Assembly: GCA_020152595.1 (NCBI GenBank)
Contig: JAIGNY010002073.1
Location: 1,218,001-1,282,000, forward strand
Direction of reading: 5' to 3'
DNA length: 64,000 bases
Source: Chiridota heheva
Taxonomy: Eukaryota > Echinodermata > Holothuroidea > Apodida > Chiridotidae
Positions within the stretch are counted from its first letter, which is position 1, and every line of letters starts with the position of its first letter. The notes beneath the pieces were generated by a model. That model ran no database searches, had not been told where the DNA came from, and worked only from the letters and a program-made list of their open reading frames with translations. Below, piece by piece: positions 24,562-38,624 of this stretch. Position numbers and translations under genes: made by a program.

Positions 24562-27500
24562 TAAGGGGAAATCTTTATGGTGACCTTTACTATTTGTTTT
24601 GTTGCTACATTATTTTGGAGTTTGAGAAATTTTGAGCTCTGCTATAACAATTTCTATAAAAGAATTTTACCTATTAAATGATAATACTTGTATCTTATGA
24701 CTACTGTATCTAAGAATTTATCTCATGATGTTGTTTACTGCTATCTGGATGGAAAGAAATCACAGTAATTATAATAATTGGTAAATCTGCTGTGTTTGTA
24801 CTTAATATTGATTATAAATCTGATGATATATTTATGTTGCCACATATATACATGTAATGAAAATCAAAATTAAAACTTGTATAGTTTAGAGCTTCCATAT
24901 AATGTGTGCATTTACTACTAATGTTCTGTCTACTTTGGATGTGCACTGTGCAAGGCTGTGCTTATGTGTTGTTAAAATTTCAATTGGGCGAGGTAAGGTA
25001 GTACATAATTATGATAATCTAATATTACTTGAAAAAACTGATCTAATAAATCATCAACAACATGGAGGTAAAATTAGAGAAGTTCATGTAAATGTTTTTC
25101 AGCTAGTTACTAAATTCTAAGATTTCAGAGGCCTGAAAATATTGATTTAAAATGTGGAAATGTGGTGTAAAAGTGAGAATGGGGAACACTGCACCTACAG
25201 GACTAAAATTCTGTTCAAAAAATAGGGAAAATTTTCTTATTTTTTAGGAGTGATAACTTCTTGACTGGAAAAAGATAATGTCTATTCCCCTTCCACCCTG
25301 TACTGTTAAAAAGTTAAACTCTTGTAGTCTTCTGACTTATAATATTGTTTTCAAGGGAGTATGACTTATTTCAAAATAATCATGTTGTACAGTCTGCTGA
25401 TACCTCATCCTTGGTGTGCTTAGGACTTCAGTCTGCACCATCTATACTTGTAATAGCTTACTTCAAATCTAAAGCACCTAAAATAACCTATAGGAGATTT
25501 TAATTGATGTGTGTAACTTCTATGACAACATACTGCACATATGCAAGAAACAGCAGTGTGAATTTGTCAGGTGATATGTGCCCCTTATGTGTGCCATATA
25601 AAAAACTTTTGTACCCCAAATTTTCCTAAAAGAGTGTTATGCTTTTTTTTTACCCCACCACAAGGTATGTCAGTGTATGACAGCATCTGGCAAAAACAAA
25701 GAGGTGTAGGTCTCTCATCTACTGAGAAGGTCTCAGTGTTATAATCATGAGAGAGTATATTTAGGCAAAATTATATAGTAGCTTCTTAAAGGGAATATTG
25801 AAATTTAAAACTGTTTTACAATACAATATGGTTGCAAGTCGAACACAAACAGGAAAAAGTACACAAAAATTGTTTTCAATTCAACATGACAAGTCCTACT
25901 AGGTGGATCATTGTATGGATTTATCCTCTGTCAGTTATGCTATCCTCATGATTTCTGAATAAAAGGAGTGTAATGACCAGGTCAACCTACTATTGTACAT
26001 ATGGGTGCTATGCATGACTGGCTCCCTATAACTGGTTTGTGCAAGCAAAGAAAGGGCACCTGCACTGAAGAAAAGGTACCTGCACTGAAGAAAGGAGTAT
26101 TGTCCTCAATTGCATGAACTATCACTTAACAATCCTCATGCTAGTAGGAGAATGAAACTTTTACAGAAGTTTATTCAAAGGAGCTTTGACTTTTTTCCTG
26201 GCCTACTATCTGCCATTTGCCAAAATTTATTGATGAATGATGGAATTTTCATGTTTTTTTTCTTCTTCTGATTTCATTCAGTTTATTTCATTTTTTGCTT
26301 GTAGGATAGCTTCTGTATGCTTGCCACTTGCTGACATAAACTAGAGACCATACATTTCACTACCTTGACAGACATTGGACTGATAATAAAATACTTGGGT
26401 CTTCATTTGACAAGCCAGTGATATGCAGCATTGAGTACCCACAACAAACAAGAACATTTTATTCAACCTTGCAGCTTCAAAGATCACATGAAGCACATAA
26501 CTACCCAATCAGCATCTAGTTACCCAGCAATAACTTGTAGATTTCCAGTTCAAAACCGTTCGGAAAAATTCCCAGGGCAGTTTTCTTAGTTAAATCTTTT
26601 AAATTAAACTAATGTTTATAAATCATGACTTGCAAATTGCAAGACATTATGGGAGCACCAGACCTGCCATTAATATATTAATTTCATCGTGAAATTTATA
26701 ATTAATAAATGGAACTCTTCGATTTTGCTCCTTTTCTTAACAACCAGTTTCAACCAATAACTGTAATGCCAAGGAATACTAAGCCCATTTACAGCCTTGA
26801 TATTCGTCATCACTGTGCAAATTAGTCTTCCAAGTTTGAAATTCCTTTCCTAGATTTCCTTCAGAAGAAACTAAATCATCATTTACATCAGAACAAACCT
26901 ACGATCACTTATTTCAATATTATAATTTCATCATTAATATTTTCTATGAGACATTTTGCCATATTATGTCATATACAAGTACAGTATATACTAGTCTTTT
27001 ACCTATTCCTTTCTGCTCTGTTAATGTGCTTTTGTAAAGCTGATATGTCATACACAGACACTACCTATCTTCAAGAGCCCCTTCAAACTAAATTATATAT
27101 TTACGTGAAAACTTTGCATATTTGGTTGTACAAATTTAGCAGCAATGTGATGATAAAGGTTCTCTCAACCCCCTTCCCCACCACCACCCCCGCCCAGGCT
27201 CAGTAAACTAGAAGAACCACTTCCCCCTCCAGTAAACATCATCTCCAAGCTGTAGCTACATGTGTTTATTTAAGCACTGCAATTATTTTAAAGTTTTTTT
27301 ATCATGAGCAATTTTATCAATTAATCTAAGTAGCATTTGATGATCAATGATGTAAATGTATGTTAAGCAGAATGGTAACAATTCAGTATATACAGTGAAC
27401 TGCTTCATTCTATGCATTTTCACATCAAATTTCATTCTTTGGTGATGAAAAAAACATGTTATGACCAACATGAATTTTTAAAAATTAAAAAAAATCCTTA

Positions 27501-27904
27501 AAAATATGCCAACATCTGACTGACTAGAATAAAGATGGACTGAATATATATAGTACAAAGCTTAAACATGTTGACAAAATGAACAGCCAGTTAACCACAC
27601 TGAGTGTGTTGCTGAGTAGGTGAGAGATGCTTCTATCTACTATGTGCAATGTAAATGTCTATGATATATTGCAGTGATGAACACACAGTGATGTCCTATA
27701 TTTCAACTGCTAAAATTCATGGGCAATAAGCTAGAAATTCTTTTAAAATATGACAGAAAGTAGAGCATCATCATCAACCAAATGAATTTGTGTGATCTTA
27801 CTTGAAATGCACTAAGCTATTAATTACTACCCTACATAACAAATCAAGTATAAAACAATTAATGTCTCTGAGTTATGATATAAGCCACACCCACCATAGC
27901 AACG
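24562..27904. other. Intron sequence, nothing recognised
   Basis: AT-rich. A hairpin-prone stretch at 26668-26711 (CCATTAATATATTAATTTC against GAAATTTATAATTAATAAATGG) is the only structure seen. Confidence 0.5.
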
Positions 27905-28141
27905 CGTTAACTAGGTGGGGGCAAACAAACCTCAAATCCACAATCATGCATTACCAATGCATTGACATTTAGAGGTTCGCGAGGCCTACCACAAGCTCTG
28001 ATCCATTTATGGCACTTCTCCGGATCTTTAGAGTTTTTAAGAAAGGGATAAACAAAACTCAGTTTGCTAAGTGTTTTGGGTACCAGCAATCAAATTTACA
28101 AAGCCCGCAGCGGGCCAGTAAGCGCAACGTTTGTTCACCAT
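27905..28141 (-). pseudogene. Possible THAP-domain fragment
   Basis: Minus strand, from an ATG at 28141: MVNKRCAYWP, then a frame change into FVYPFLKNSKDPEKCHKW and IRACGRPREPLN. 'F..PKDPxRcxKWixacgR' with a start MVNKxC is the THAP zinc-finger pattern (DNA-binding domain of THAP proteins and P-element transposases). The second Cys and the final C-x2-H are not convincing and the frame is broken. GC is higher than in the flanks. Could also be chance. Confidence 0.35.
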
Positions 28142-28730
28142 TTTGCCGTCACTCAGTCTGTAAGTGCAAAAATTTGTTTTGTACAGTAAATTGCATTGAC
28201 TACATAAGCGTGCACCGGTAGCTAGTTGTACTGTACCAGTACCACGTAGGATGTTTGCCCCACCTAATTACGTAGATTTTGTTGATAGGCAAATTCATGT
28301 GGTGATTGGTTAAAAAAGCTGCCAATCATCTAACTCAAGACAGATTTATTAGCTGGCTTTCTTTCCTAGTTTCTGACGCCCAACTTTAAACAATCTTGAT
28401 ACTACAGTTTCACAAGAGCATGAAGCTTTTACACTATAAACCATGACTCAAGTCATTGGGGAGTCACCTTAATTCAGTTCCATCACACTGGTAAACAGGG
28501 AACGGCAGCTTACTATATTAAACTGTCTTCGCTTCCAGGTAATGAAGTCTGACCAAATCTAAGATTGGATGGGTCCGTGACAAAACATCAAAAGGAGGAA
28601 GGAAACATGTCTCTAGACACTTACAAATTCTGCCTAAATTAGAGACAAATACTCCATAAATGTACAACATGTACAACATGGGTCACTTTCAAGATGATTA
28701 AATGAAAACTGGTAGTTTATCATGTGATAT

Positions 28731-28901
28731 CAGTGGTGTAGAAGCAGGGGGTTCAGAAGGCTGAGCCCCCTAGCTATTTGAGGGGGAGCTCAGGCCCCTA
28801 GCTATATTCAATAATCGCAGATAACGCATTGTTGCATGTCGATAACTTTAAACATTGGGGAGAAGAGCCCCCCTAGCTCACAGTTTAAGTCTACACCACT
28901 G
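28731..28901. mobile_element. hAT-like MITE, 171 bp, perfect 8-bp TSD
   Basis: Ends CAGTGGTGTAGAAGC and GTCTACACCACTG are inverted (12 bp CAGTGGTGTAGA). Flanked by TGTGATAT at 28723-28730 and 28902-28909, identical. Internally it carries inverted G-rich/C-rich parts (GAGCCCCCTAGCT, AGAGCCCCCCTAGCT). Confidence 0.85.
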
Positions 28902-30113
28902 TGTGATATCACAACATTAAGTTGTTCTAGATTACCATAGTAAAGATTACCATAGATTACCATAGCTGTAAAGGACCAATTTTGAAGAAATTTATTTGAT
29001 TTCATTATTACTAAGAGTAAATCTGATATCAATATCAAAATGAGGACAATTTTAATCTACACATTCAGAGGACTCTAACACAGTTAGCCTTTACACCAGA
29101 CTAAGATCAGCTATTAACAGGCATACAACATCATATACTGTATAGAAGAAAACACATATTTCAAGCTTGGAGTACAGCATATACCATATCCATACACTTT
29201 TTATCAGCTTAACCATTGGGGACTATGTAACACTAAATACTATCAGGCAATCACTAATAATCCACAAGGATAAATTGCAACACAATAATGAACACTTTAA
29301 ATGACGCTGATTAGGTGGAGGTGCCATACAGTGAGGACTACAGTAGTTAGTGAAAAAGTGACAGCTAAAAGAATACTGTTTGCCTTTTGTACACAATGAT
29401 TATAATCACATCAATACTGAAGAAAGATTAGTAAAATTGAGGTATGTTGATGAGAGCAAGCAAGCGAAACGTCAAACACAAATATTATATTTCATAACAA
29501 TGTCTTTACTTACAGCTGTTGCATGCTGTGAGAAAACAATGGCAAGAAATAAAGCATTATTAAAGCATAACGTCATAATTCAAACCAAGCAAGGTACCAA
29601 GTGGCACTTCTGTCATTGGTACAAAATATCATGTCATATTTACAGAAACTCCATTTCATAAAATCTTAAATTAAGTTAACTGTTGGTTATACGACTTTTT
29701 TTTCTCCAATTTAAACTTGTGCATTTATAGCTATAATTACGAAAAAGTGAATTTGAAAAATTTTGTAGCAAATATATTGATACAAGACAATGTCCAGTAG
29801 ATAAAAAATTAAAGTGATGAAAATTTTGTTGCTTCAGTATTTAACTTCATATATTTACAGTAATAGCTCTAAAAAAAATCCTCCAAACAGAAAATATTGT
29901 GTATGCTCATAAAACAGGTGTCATCTCATATTTCTTACTAAAAAACATAAGTAGACAAGTGGAAAAAAAAGCTATAACTGAAGCAAATTGCAGGAGCAAT
30001 ACAATTGTGTGTTTTGAGAACATTTTAATGTTTGATAGCATTAATCAATTTGCAAGCATTTACTTAGAAATGAGATGCAGGACCAAACATTAACATAGTT
30101 ACTGCCTAAGATC

Positions 30114-30731
30114 TAGTGCTCCCACGACATGGCTCTATTACGCATCGATTATCGTGGAGAAAAATATCGCGATATATCGTAGTATCGCGACTCATTTCAA
30201 GAAAACTGACTCAAGACACAAATTGTTAATATCACCAACGTTATATGATCATGGAGTTACACTTTACTCTATGATATGATGAACGCAAGAAAAAATTATT
30301 TGCAGATCTACCAGAAGACATGATCGCGTGACTATTATGTTCATCACGCATCAAGCAAGTGTTTGGTAATTCAACCAACATGACCATGAATCATCGAAGT
30401 GAGAGCCTGAGCGGCACATTCTAGACCAATTTTGTGTTCTTTTTGCCAACTTACATAAGCGCGTGCCAGTGTGTGGTGATGGAGCACAATTTTTAATTAG
30501 TTGTTTTTATGTTTCACGATTATTTTGCACATTTTTAATGGCCTGAACTTGACTTTTAGATTAAGTACCGTAATGTTAGAATTGTAACGTATGAAGTAGC
30601 CTAGCCTAGTTGTGCGAAAATTTCTTAGTCGGGTATTAATAGTTTTTAGTATCGCGATATGTTGCAAGAGGCATATTTCATGTCATGGGGAAAAGAGATA
30701 TCGCGATAATCGATATATCATGACAGCACTA
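30114..30731. mobile_element. hAT-like MITE, 618 bp, TATCGCGATA-rich ends
   Basis: Left end TAGTGCTCCCACGACATGG; right end, inverted, TAGTGCTGTCATGATATATC. Both subterminal regions carry TATCGCGATA palindromes (30166-30190, 30650-30715). Target duplications CTAAGATC (30106-30113) and CTTAGATC (30732-30739) match 7 of 8. No coding sequence. Confidence 0.8.
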
Positions 30732-31180
30732 CTTAGATCAGGGAGATGCCACTTTAGAATGGCATATCCTTGCTTAAATATTTAAATCAAAATATAAGTT
30801 AGAAACTGGTTTTAAGTCAAATAATTGAGCACATTATAGAATTGAAACAGGATTGAAACATTGACATTGACAACAACAGGGCTGGAACTAGGGCTACAGG
30901 AAACCAGGGATATTATAATAGTAATCCTGAGGAAACAGACACACCAAAAATTGTCTATTACGCATATTCATTTTTAAGCATTAAAAACCTTTTCAACAAA
31001 ACAAGTATTACAGAAAAAGGAAAAGAGAGGAAGTGTTGCAAATACGAAACCATTTTTGTGTTTGGTCATGAAACAGAAGCATTAAGGCTGCATATCAAAT
31101 ACATTGCAATAAATAAAATCCAGATATTTACATGGTCTCTAAAAGAAAACACTTCTTTGGGCGATGTTTTTATTTATTAA

Positions 31181-31745
31181 AGGATTAGTTCAGTGGTCAA
31201 GCATGTCCATCTTATAGGAAAGAAGACTTCAAAAGAAACAAAATGGTGAAGAAAGCATTGCAAAATCTATTCCGTTAAGGAGATTTTAAAGTTTAAAGTT
31301 TTGGTATAATTTCTTTAGAAACGACTGAAATCAGACTAGTTGTGATGTCACAGCCTCAGATTCCTCAAAGCCTTTATGTATTTTAAGGAAAGTTTATTTA
31401 ATTTTTGTACTACTTAAATTATTTTTCCTTAAACTTTCTTCAGGTGGTATATTAAAAATACCTATCCTATAATTCACTTTTACTACTTTTTTGACATATC
31501 CCATGGTTTTGAAGTTACAAAATCGCAGGACAAAATATGAAAGAATACATAAAACCTTTGAGGAATCTGAGGCTATGACATCACAACTAGTCTGATTTTA
31601 GTCATTTCTACACAAATGATACCAAACTTTAAACTTAAATATCTCCTTAACGGAATAAGATTTTTTGATGCTTTCTTTACCATTTTGTTTCTTTAGAAGT
31701 CCTCTTTCATGTAATATGAACATGCTTGACCACTGAACTAATCCT
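31181..31745. mobile_element. Long-TIR TTAA MITE (family A), copy 1
   Basis: Foldback element: AGGATTAGTTCAGTGGTCAA at the left is answered by its inverse at the right, and the arms stay complementary for about 190 bp (31181-31370 with 31560-31745). TTAA at 31177-31180 and 31746-31749, the target duplication of the piggyBac superfamily. No transposase. Confidence 0.88.
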
Positions 31746-32920
31746 TTAAACTGGATCTTCTGAATGAAATATGATGGAATTTGCATTGGTTTTTCCTTTA
31801 TCTGCAAGTAAGTCAACATGTCCTCTAAACGGGAAAATCAACAACCCACAGTATTAGAAGCATGTACAGTAACTTGGAAACCTCCATCAACACTTTTGCA
31901 ACTGATGCACTCTTAGTGTAATCTTACAAATGAAAATACCTCAACTTCAGTTATCAAATGAATAGTGAAATAACATGAGAGAGATGTCTTCTAGAGGCAC
32001 CACAGTAATAACATAGATATAGAATAAATATATGAATAATCTTTTCTAGAGGGTGACCATGATTTTATTTCTTGAATAACCATTAATTCATTGAACCACT
32101 CTATTACCGAAAAGCAATAGCAGCCTCAAACAGTAAATAATTGGAAATAATTAACATTATTTTACTTCAAATGTCTTTGTTGAAAAGTTTGTTCTTAGTA
32201 GGTCTACAGCTAAAAAAAAAAAAGCATAAAAAATATTGCCCATGTTAGGAAGGTAACAAATTTTATTAAAATAATTTTGAAGTAATTTAGGTGACTAATT
32301 GCTGTACAAAAAGTATATCAAATTGAGTTTTGTCTTTTACAGTTGTACATGAGAAACTATTTCAAGAGTTGTATACAGCTCTTACAAAGTCACATGTACG
32401 TTATACATTAAACAGACAATTACATGACAGAGCCAAAGCCCCAAACTGAAAGTTAAGGGTTCTTTTGTAGTAACACACTCTGCCAACAAATACAGGGAAT
32501 CAAAAGCAATCCTTGCACTCATAAACATGCTGACTTGGCAAACAAAACAAAAGCATCTGTTAGTAATGAAATAAACTGAGATTCTTTTTACATAGAGGTA
32601 CAAAATTTCACATGACGTCACACATACCAACTTTAAATCTTGAAGGGCATTTTTTTTAGAAATTTCTGTTGTTTGTTCCTATATGTTATATATATATCAT
32701 GTATTTCGAAAAACTATCCTTGTTTCCTTTACAAACAGTCGAGTAATAATACATTTGGTTATTTTTAACAAACCTTAAAGTTATCCTGTACCATGTTTGT
32801 ATTATAAAATGAAATATGATTTCCCTGCTACTTTTTATCATAAAATTTGAGTCTATACAGTACATCTGCATATTAATTTGCCAAGATTTGCCCTTAAAAA
32901 AACAGTGACATCATAGTTAA

Positions 32921-33483
32921 AGGATTAGTTCAGTGGTCAAGCATGTCCATCTTATATGAAAGAGGACTTCAAAAGAAACAAAATGGTGAAAAAAGCATTA
33001 GAAAATCTTATTTGTCAAGGGAATACTCAAGTTTAAAGTTTGGTATCATTTCTGCAGAAACGACTGAAATCAGACTAGTTGTGATGTTCCAGCCTTAGAT
33101 TCCTCAAAGTCTTTAGGTATTTTATATAAAGTTTACTTTATTTTTTCACTATTGAAATTATTTTTCCTCAAACTTTCTTCAGGTGGTATATTATAAATAC
33201 CCTTCCTAGATTCAGCTTTACTAGTTTTTTGACATATTCCATGCTTTCTACGCCACAAAATCGCAGGACAAAATATGATAGAATACATAAAGACTTTGAG
33301 GAATCTGAGGCTATGACATCACGAGTGGTCTGATTTCAGTCATTTTTACACAAATGATACCAAACTTTAAACTTAAATATCTCCTTAACAGAATAAGATT
33401 TTTGAATGCTTTCTTCACCATTTTGTTTCTTTTGAAGCCCTCTTTCATATAAGATAAAGATGCTTGACCACTGAACTAATCCT
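32921..33483. mobile_element. Long-TIR TTAA MITE (family A), copy 2
   Basis: Same ends and arms as copy 1, 563 bp, TTAA at 32917-32920 and 33484-33487. Copy 1 lies about 1.2 kb away in the same orientation. Confidence 0.88.
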
Positions 33484-33644
33484 TTAAATATCTCTATATG
33501 AAGCTGAACTGACAAAAAAGGGGAGACAGTAACAGTTGACACAGCTTGCAGCCTCGGTTATCCAACAGATCCAACTATCCTTGCAAAAATAATCCAATCA
33601 CCTACAGCGTGATGCACTAATACTCCTCCTCCATCCATCCATGG

Positions 33645-33835
33645 CATAGCTAGAACCACAATTTAGGAAGACCATACTGTCACTGGGGAGGAGGGGGGGG
33701 GGGGAGGGGGCAGGCATCATGATACCAACAAGGTGATTGCTAAACCATTTTATAAATATGCATTTAAAACTTTAACGAGAAAGACTAATTGACTGGAGCC
33801 AGTGTCCCATTGGTCCCCTCTGGCTATGTCACTGC
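33645..33835. mobile_element. Possible small hAT-like MITE
   Basis: CATGGCATAGCTAGAAC at the left and TCTGGCTATGTCACTG at the right are loosely inverted, with G-rich and C-rich flanking parts as in the other hAT-like copies. No clear target duplication. Confidence 0.35.
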
Positions 33836-34279
33836 CCCTTTAATGGGCTTTGGATATTTTGCAAGAACTTAAACCAGGCTTGCCCAGTAGGCGATGTTAT
33901 TAGACCAGATATCATTTGCAACAAATGCATTGATTTAGTTAAAAGCTAGTCCCTGCTTCAATGCACTGTATACCACTATTAATACTGCTATTGTTATGTT
34001 GGTGACTCCTCTTAAATTAACACTATCAGACTATAAGAGACAGCTGTACAGTCTAACATGCCATGTACAAGTGACACATGAACCAGGGGTCAACCCTAGG
34101 TTGCATACAGTTGTTGCTCTTCAGTGAACATTAAACATACAGAGCAGATTGAAAAAAAAATTGTTTCTGGTACAGCCAGCCCGTCATTTCATGTTAATTT
34201 CAATTGTCCCAAAAGTTCAGTTCAACTTTTCTTATAACAATGCAAAGTATGCACTATCAAATGAATACTATGGAGAAAA

Positions 34280-34461
34280 ATCAGATTTTATAATGTACAA
34301 TCAGAATTTATAATGCTACAATCAGAATTAATAATGTACAATCAGAATTTATAATGTACAATCAGAATATATAATGTACAATCAGAATATATAATGTACA
34401 ATCAGAATTTATAATGTACAATCAGAATTTATAATGTACAATCAGAATTTATAATGTACAA
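34280..34461. repeat. 20-bp tandem repeat, nine copies
   Basis: Unit ATAATGTACAATCAGAATTT with a few substitutions and one inserted C. Confidence 0.95.
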
Positions 34462-37400
34462 AACACATTTCATTCCCAAATAAAAATAATAATGATATTA
34501 ATCATTATTTTGGTGTAAACATCTCAAATGAAGATTGCTTCAAAAATATTATATTTACTTTTTTTGCAGCCGGAAAAAGCAAATGTATATAGGGACGTTT
34601 ACCAATAATGCATAAAGCTGGCATGCACCTCCTACAATGCTAACTAACATGCCTGGTTTACTAACTCAAGAGTGCCATATGAGCTGACATCTTTCCTTAC
34701 AAATTATGCAAATTTTACAAATCTAATCGACGTTACTTTTTGTTTCACATTTGAATAAAAGAATAAAAGAGGGGTGAGTTTGAAAAGTATTATTGGAAAG
34801 TTTTATACGACAACCTGCAGAATTTACCTGAATTTAACTTCCTTAATTCTCACACAGGTTCTATGCTAATTTCCATTATTCCATACTACTGTAGGAAAAT
34901 TCTGCCAATGGAAGTGCTGCCTTATACCACATAAATAATCAGTTACTAATTCAAACGGATGACATCATGATTCATTTTGCTATAATTCTAAGGTTATAAT
35001 TAAGATATTTGTAATCTTAATTCAATGACAATTTGAAAGATTTTCCGATCACATTTCTGTTATTTTTCTGAATAGTTCAGCCATTTGGTAGTATTACTTT
35101 TTTTGTAGGTATTCTTCATACAATAAAACCATCTAAAAAATTGAGACAAAAAAGTCTTCTATTAAAAGAGAAATCCCTTAATGTTATGAAAACTAAAATT
35201 ACTCTGAAACGACACACAGTGTTTTCTCCTTTCTGATTTCATCTATGGACAAACAAGTTACATGTACACTGTGTGGGCTTCACAAACCAGTGTGAGGAAT
35301 ATATTTATACATGGAACCTTTAACAAAATACAGGTAATTTGTTCAAACAGACATAAATCATTATCTGGAAGCTTGGGACAATTTGGAAATTACAAGGCTG
35401 AATACCCTAGCAGCATAACATACTGTATGACAATAAACCAAATGCAAAAGGGACAAATATCTTAGTTCAAAATAAATAAACACTTGAGAAAGAATAAAAA
35501 GTCCATAGCATTCCAAACTAGAATTTCTTTCAAATGGAATGGAGTACATCCATCTTGCAGACATTCATAAATTATTCAGTTGGAGTACTATGCACAATCT
35601 AAGCTTGCAATGGTAAACTTCAGTGATTGAAACAACATTGTCAAAATGTATAAAGCAGAGCAAAGAAAATGAAAACTAAATAAAAAATATTGAGCAGTTG
35701 CACATTACCGCAGAAGAACTCCCATCTCACAACCAACAAAATTAAGTAGGATTACATTATGTTTTCAAATGCATTTCCATCTTGGATTGTCTTACATTTA
35801 TCATTCTATAATTCAGTGCATAATTGAACTTCTGTTATTGCTATAGCAAACCATGGTTTCAATGCTTCCTTAACCCTTTATAATGAAAATTTTGCTGGCT
35901 TGTGAGAGAAACTTATGTTTCACACTGTGAACAAATACTAACTCACTTCCAACATTTACCCTATCTTTCTGCCGACATCATGTCTAAAACTAAAAACTGG
36001 CTTCACATTCTTTGATCATAAACAGAAAATTACCCAATTTTCCTTTACTTCCCCAGCATTATTCTACACATTGGGGTTAAACATTTCCATGCTTTGTTAA
36101 TGTATCATGATGACAATGTCATTAACTGATTCATTGACTGGATTTACGACACAAAGATAGCCAAGAAGCGATTAAGCATCTACGAATATCATTACAACGA
36201 TAGCCAATCAGATTCAAGCAAAACTGCTTAATGAATGAATGAATGGGGCTTGGGATTGTACATAGTAGTAATTTTGAAGGGCTACAGTGCATAGACCTAC
36301 TGGAGTATTCACCGACATGTAATTTGACAACGTATGAGTTACAGCTGAGTTACAGCTGGCCCATTGAACAAATAACCATGTGTCATATGTTTGGCTAAAC
36401 TTCAAGTAGTTAGTAAATACTAACAGGAACAGATCTACAGGACCAAACAGAGCATTGACTGTATGTAGTGTTGCAATCACTATCAAGGCTTGTGTGATTC
36501 ACCTTCCCAAAACATCAGCAGTGGTATTGGCAAGGGGGAACTGTACCTCCAGTGATCCATACTTTGAAACATTTTATTATTTTCATGAAATACATTCAAA
36601 TGATAGGCCCTGGCAGATGTACTTTTTAGAGATGAGAATTTTTGTTCAATTTAGTAAACGATAAACGGTCCATTTTTTTTTATTGTTTATCATTTACACA
36701 ATCACACGCCAAAAATTCTGGAAATTTTCATAAAACTGGTTCTATCCTTATGATAACCACAACATTACCATCGCGATATCAGCCCAAACCTGATCAGGGC
36801 ACATTTATATTGCAAACGGTAAACAATGTTTTCGATAGTGGTGTACACAATAATCGGTAAATGGTCACATCCCTGGTACTTTTTGGGTGTTTGAGTTAGT
36901 CAGCCTTTCTCCCTTGTGTATGATCAGATAAAAATTTATAGATCTTTTTGTTTGGGATTTTTCTTTTTCTACTTTGCTTCTCAGAATATTTTGACATTGA
37001 AGCCCATGTTCTGAAGGTCCCAATTTGTTTTATATAAAACCGCACAACCTTTATCATGTGCAGAATCACACAATCCTTTAAAGCCCATTTTACAATGATT
37101 TAAACATACACATGAAAGAAATATAACAGATGTCAGGAACTTTTCCAAGTCTGAAACTGAGTAATGGAAAAGAGGTAAATTACAGAACCACATTTCACTA
37201 AGACTCAATAATATATCAATCTTCTGATTCAAACCTTTTCCATAAATACATGTATACATGTAATATCCGTGCATTGACAAAAAAGTTGCTTCCTTTGTCT
37301 TTAATTTCTGATAATCCTTCTTAATATTTTTTCCAGAAAGTACCGCAAATCAGAAAAGGAAAATTCTTGCTCATTTTATCTCATTAATTCTTAATGATCT

Positions 37401-38624
37401 GTGAAATAATTTTTGTCATGCCTCATTGAATACAAATATTTGCACATGAGTGATAGTGCAAACACTTAAGCTACACAATTCTGAGTTATACATTAATCAA
37501 ACATTCAAATTTGTTTTATAGAAGGAAAGACTTGTGTGTAATCATCAACCATTTCAAAGAGAATATTGAGAAATGCATAATTAAAGCCAGTCTACATACC
37601 AATCATCCAACTACTAAGTGTGAAAATGTACTTTTTTACACATTTTAGTTATTGATTTTTAAAAAAACATCTGAAGTTTATATCCATTTAAAAACAAAGT
37701 AAATCTTTTTGTCCACCCTCCTTTATCTACAGTACAGTAAGTTACCCTAATCCATATCATGTTGAATCTCTCTTTCACAACCATATTTTCCTCTGTAAAA
37801 TGATTTAATGGGGGCTGTTCATCCCTTCTGGTAAAATAAACTTAAAAGCCAATTATCGTGCATTACGGACGGTAAAATAGATTTTTATCCGTGGGTTTTG
37901 ATTGGTCGAATAACATGTAGATCAGGTTAACCTACACAGATGAGTAAATCAGTTATCATTCTGGATCAAATTACTGTGTGCTGGAATAAAATGTATGCCG
38001 CCACAATAAAATCAGGACAAATGGCCTTTAATGAATAGATATCTTTAATAACTTTATAATGGCAATATGAACAGCTGGAATATATGGAATCTGTGGGAGG
38101 ATATAAGTTAAACTTTGTTAAATATGCCGATGAAATCAGTGTAGAACATAAAAGCATCTGGTATAGCATATACCAAACTAAACAACATACCTGAGACATA
38201 CCAGGCGAGTATAAAATAAAGAGGTGAAAATAGAAAAAGGACTTTGGTTAATTGTATATGGGAAGTAGATATTAATTAGTAAATATTTAATATTTTTGTA
38301 AACAACATGAAACAATGTAGCAAGAATGAGAGAGCACAGAATACTGCATGAAAAGAGCCATTTACCAATCTTTGTATGTTACATGTATCTTTATGTCTGT
38401 ATCAATAGAACTTTAATGTGAGGCAACATGCAAGATCATAAGAACATGTACACTCGCTGAAAGTGACAAACTTGGTTCACTTGATACATATAAGACGAAA
38501 CAATTTATACTACTACCAGTAATAACAAGCACAGGGGTGTGTTACGTTTAAAACAAAACAGGGACACGGACTAACAAACATTTTAAAATAAGACAGATAT
38601 AGAATGAGAAAAAGCTTTTCATAC
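34462..38624. other. Intron sequence, nothing recognised
   Basis: About 4.2 kb, AT-rich. Short open frames only, without codon or family support. Confidence 0.5.

Larger units (their letters stand above)
12206..38624 (-). other. MYO18A: Intron 3 of the myosin gene, 26.4 kb
   Basis: Lies between exon 3 (38625-38801) and exon 4 (11989-12205), phase 0. Holds the elements listed separately. Sequence between them (12501-14157, 14327-16379 apart from the 20-bp repeat at 14939-15021, 16867-18110, 19576-20278, 20481-22639, 24562-27904, 28910-30105, 31750-32916, 33488-34279, 34462-38624) is AT-rich with no gene I can support. Confidence 0.85.

Noticed and set aside
29380..29661. 93-codon plus-strand frame
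   Set aside because: No recognisable family, ordinary intron composition, no splice support.
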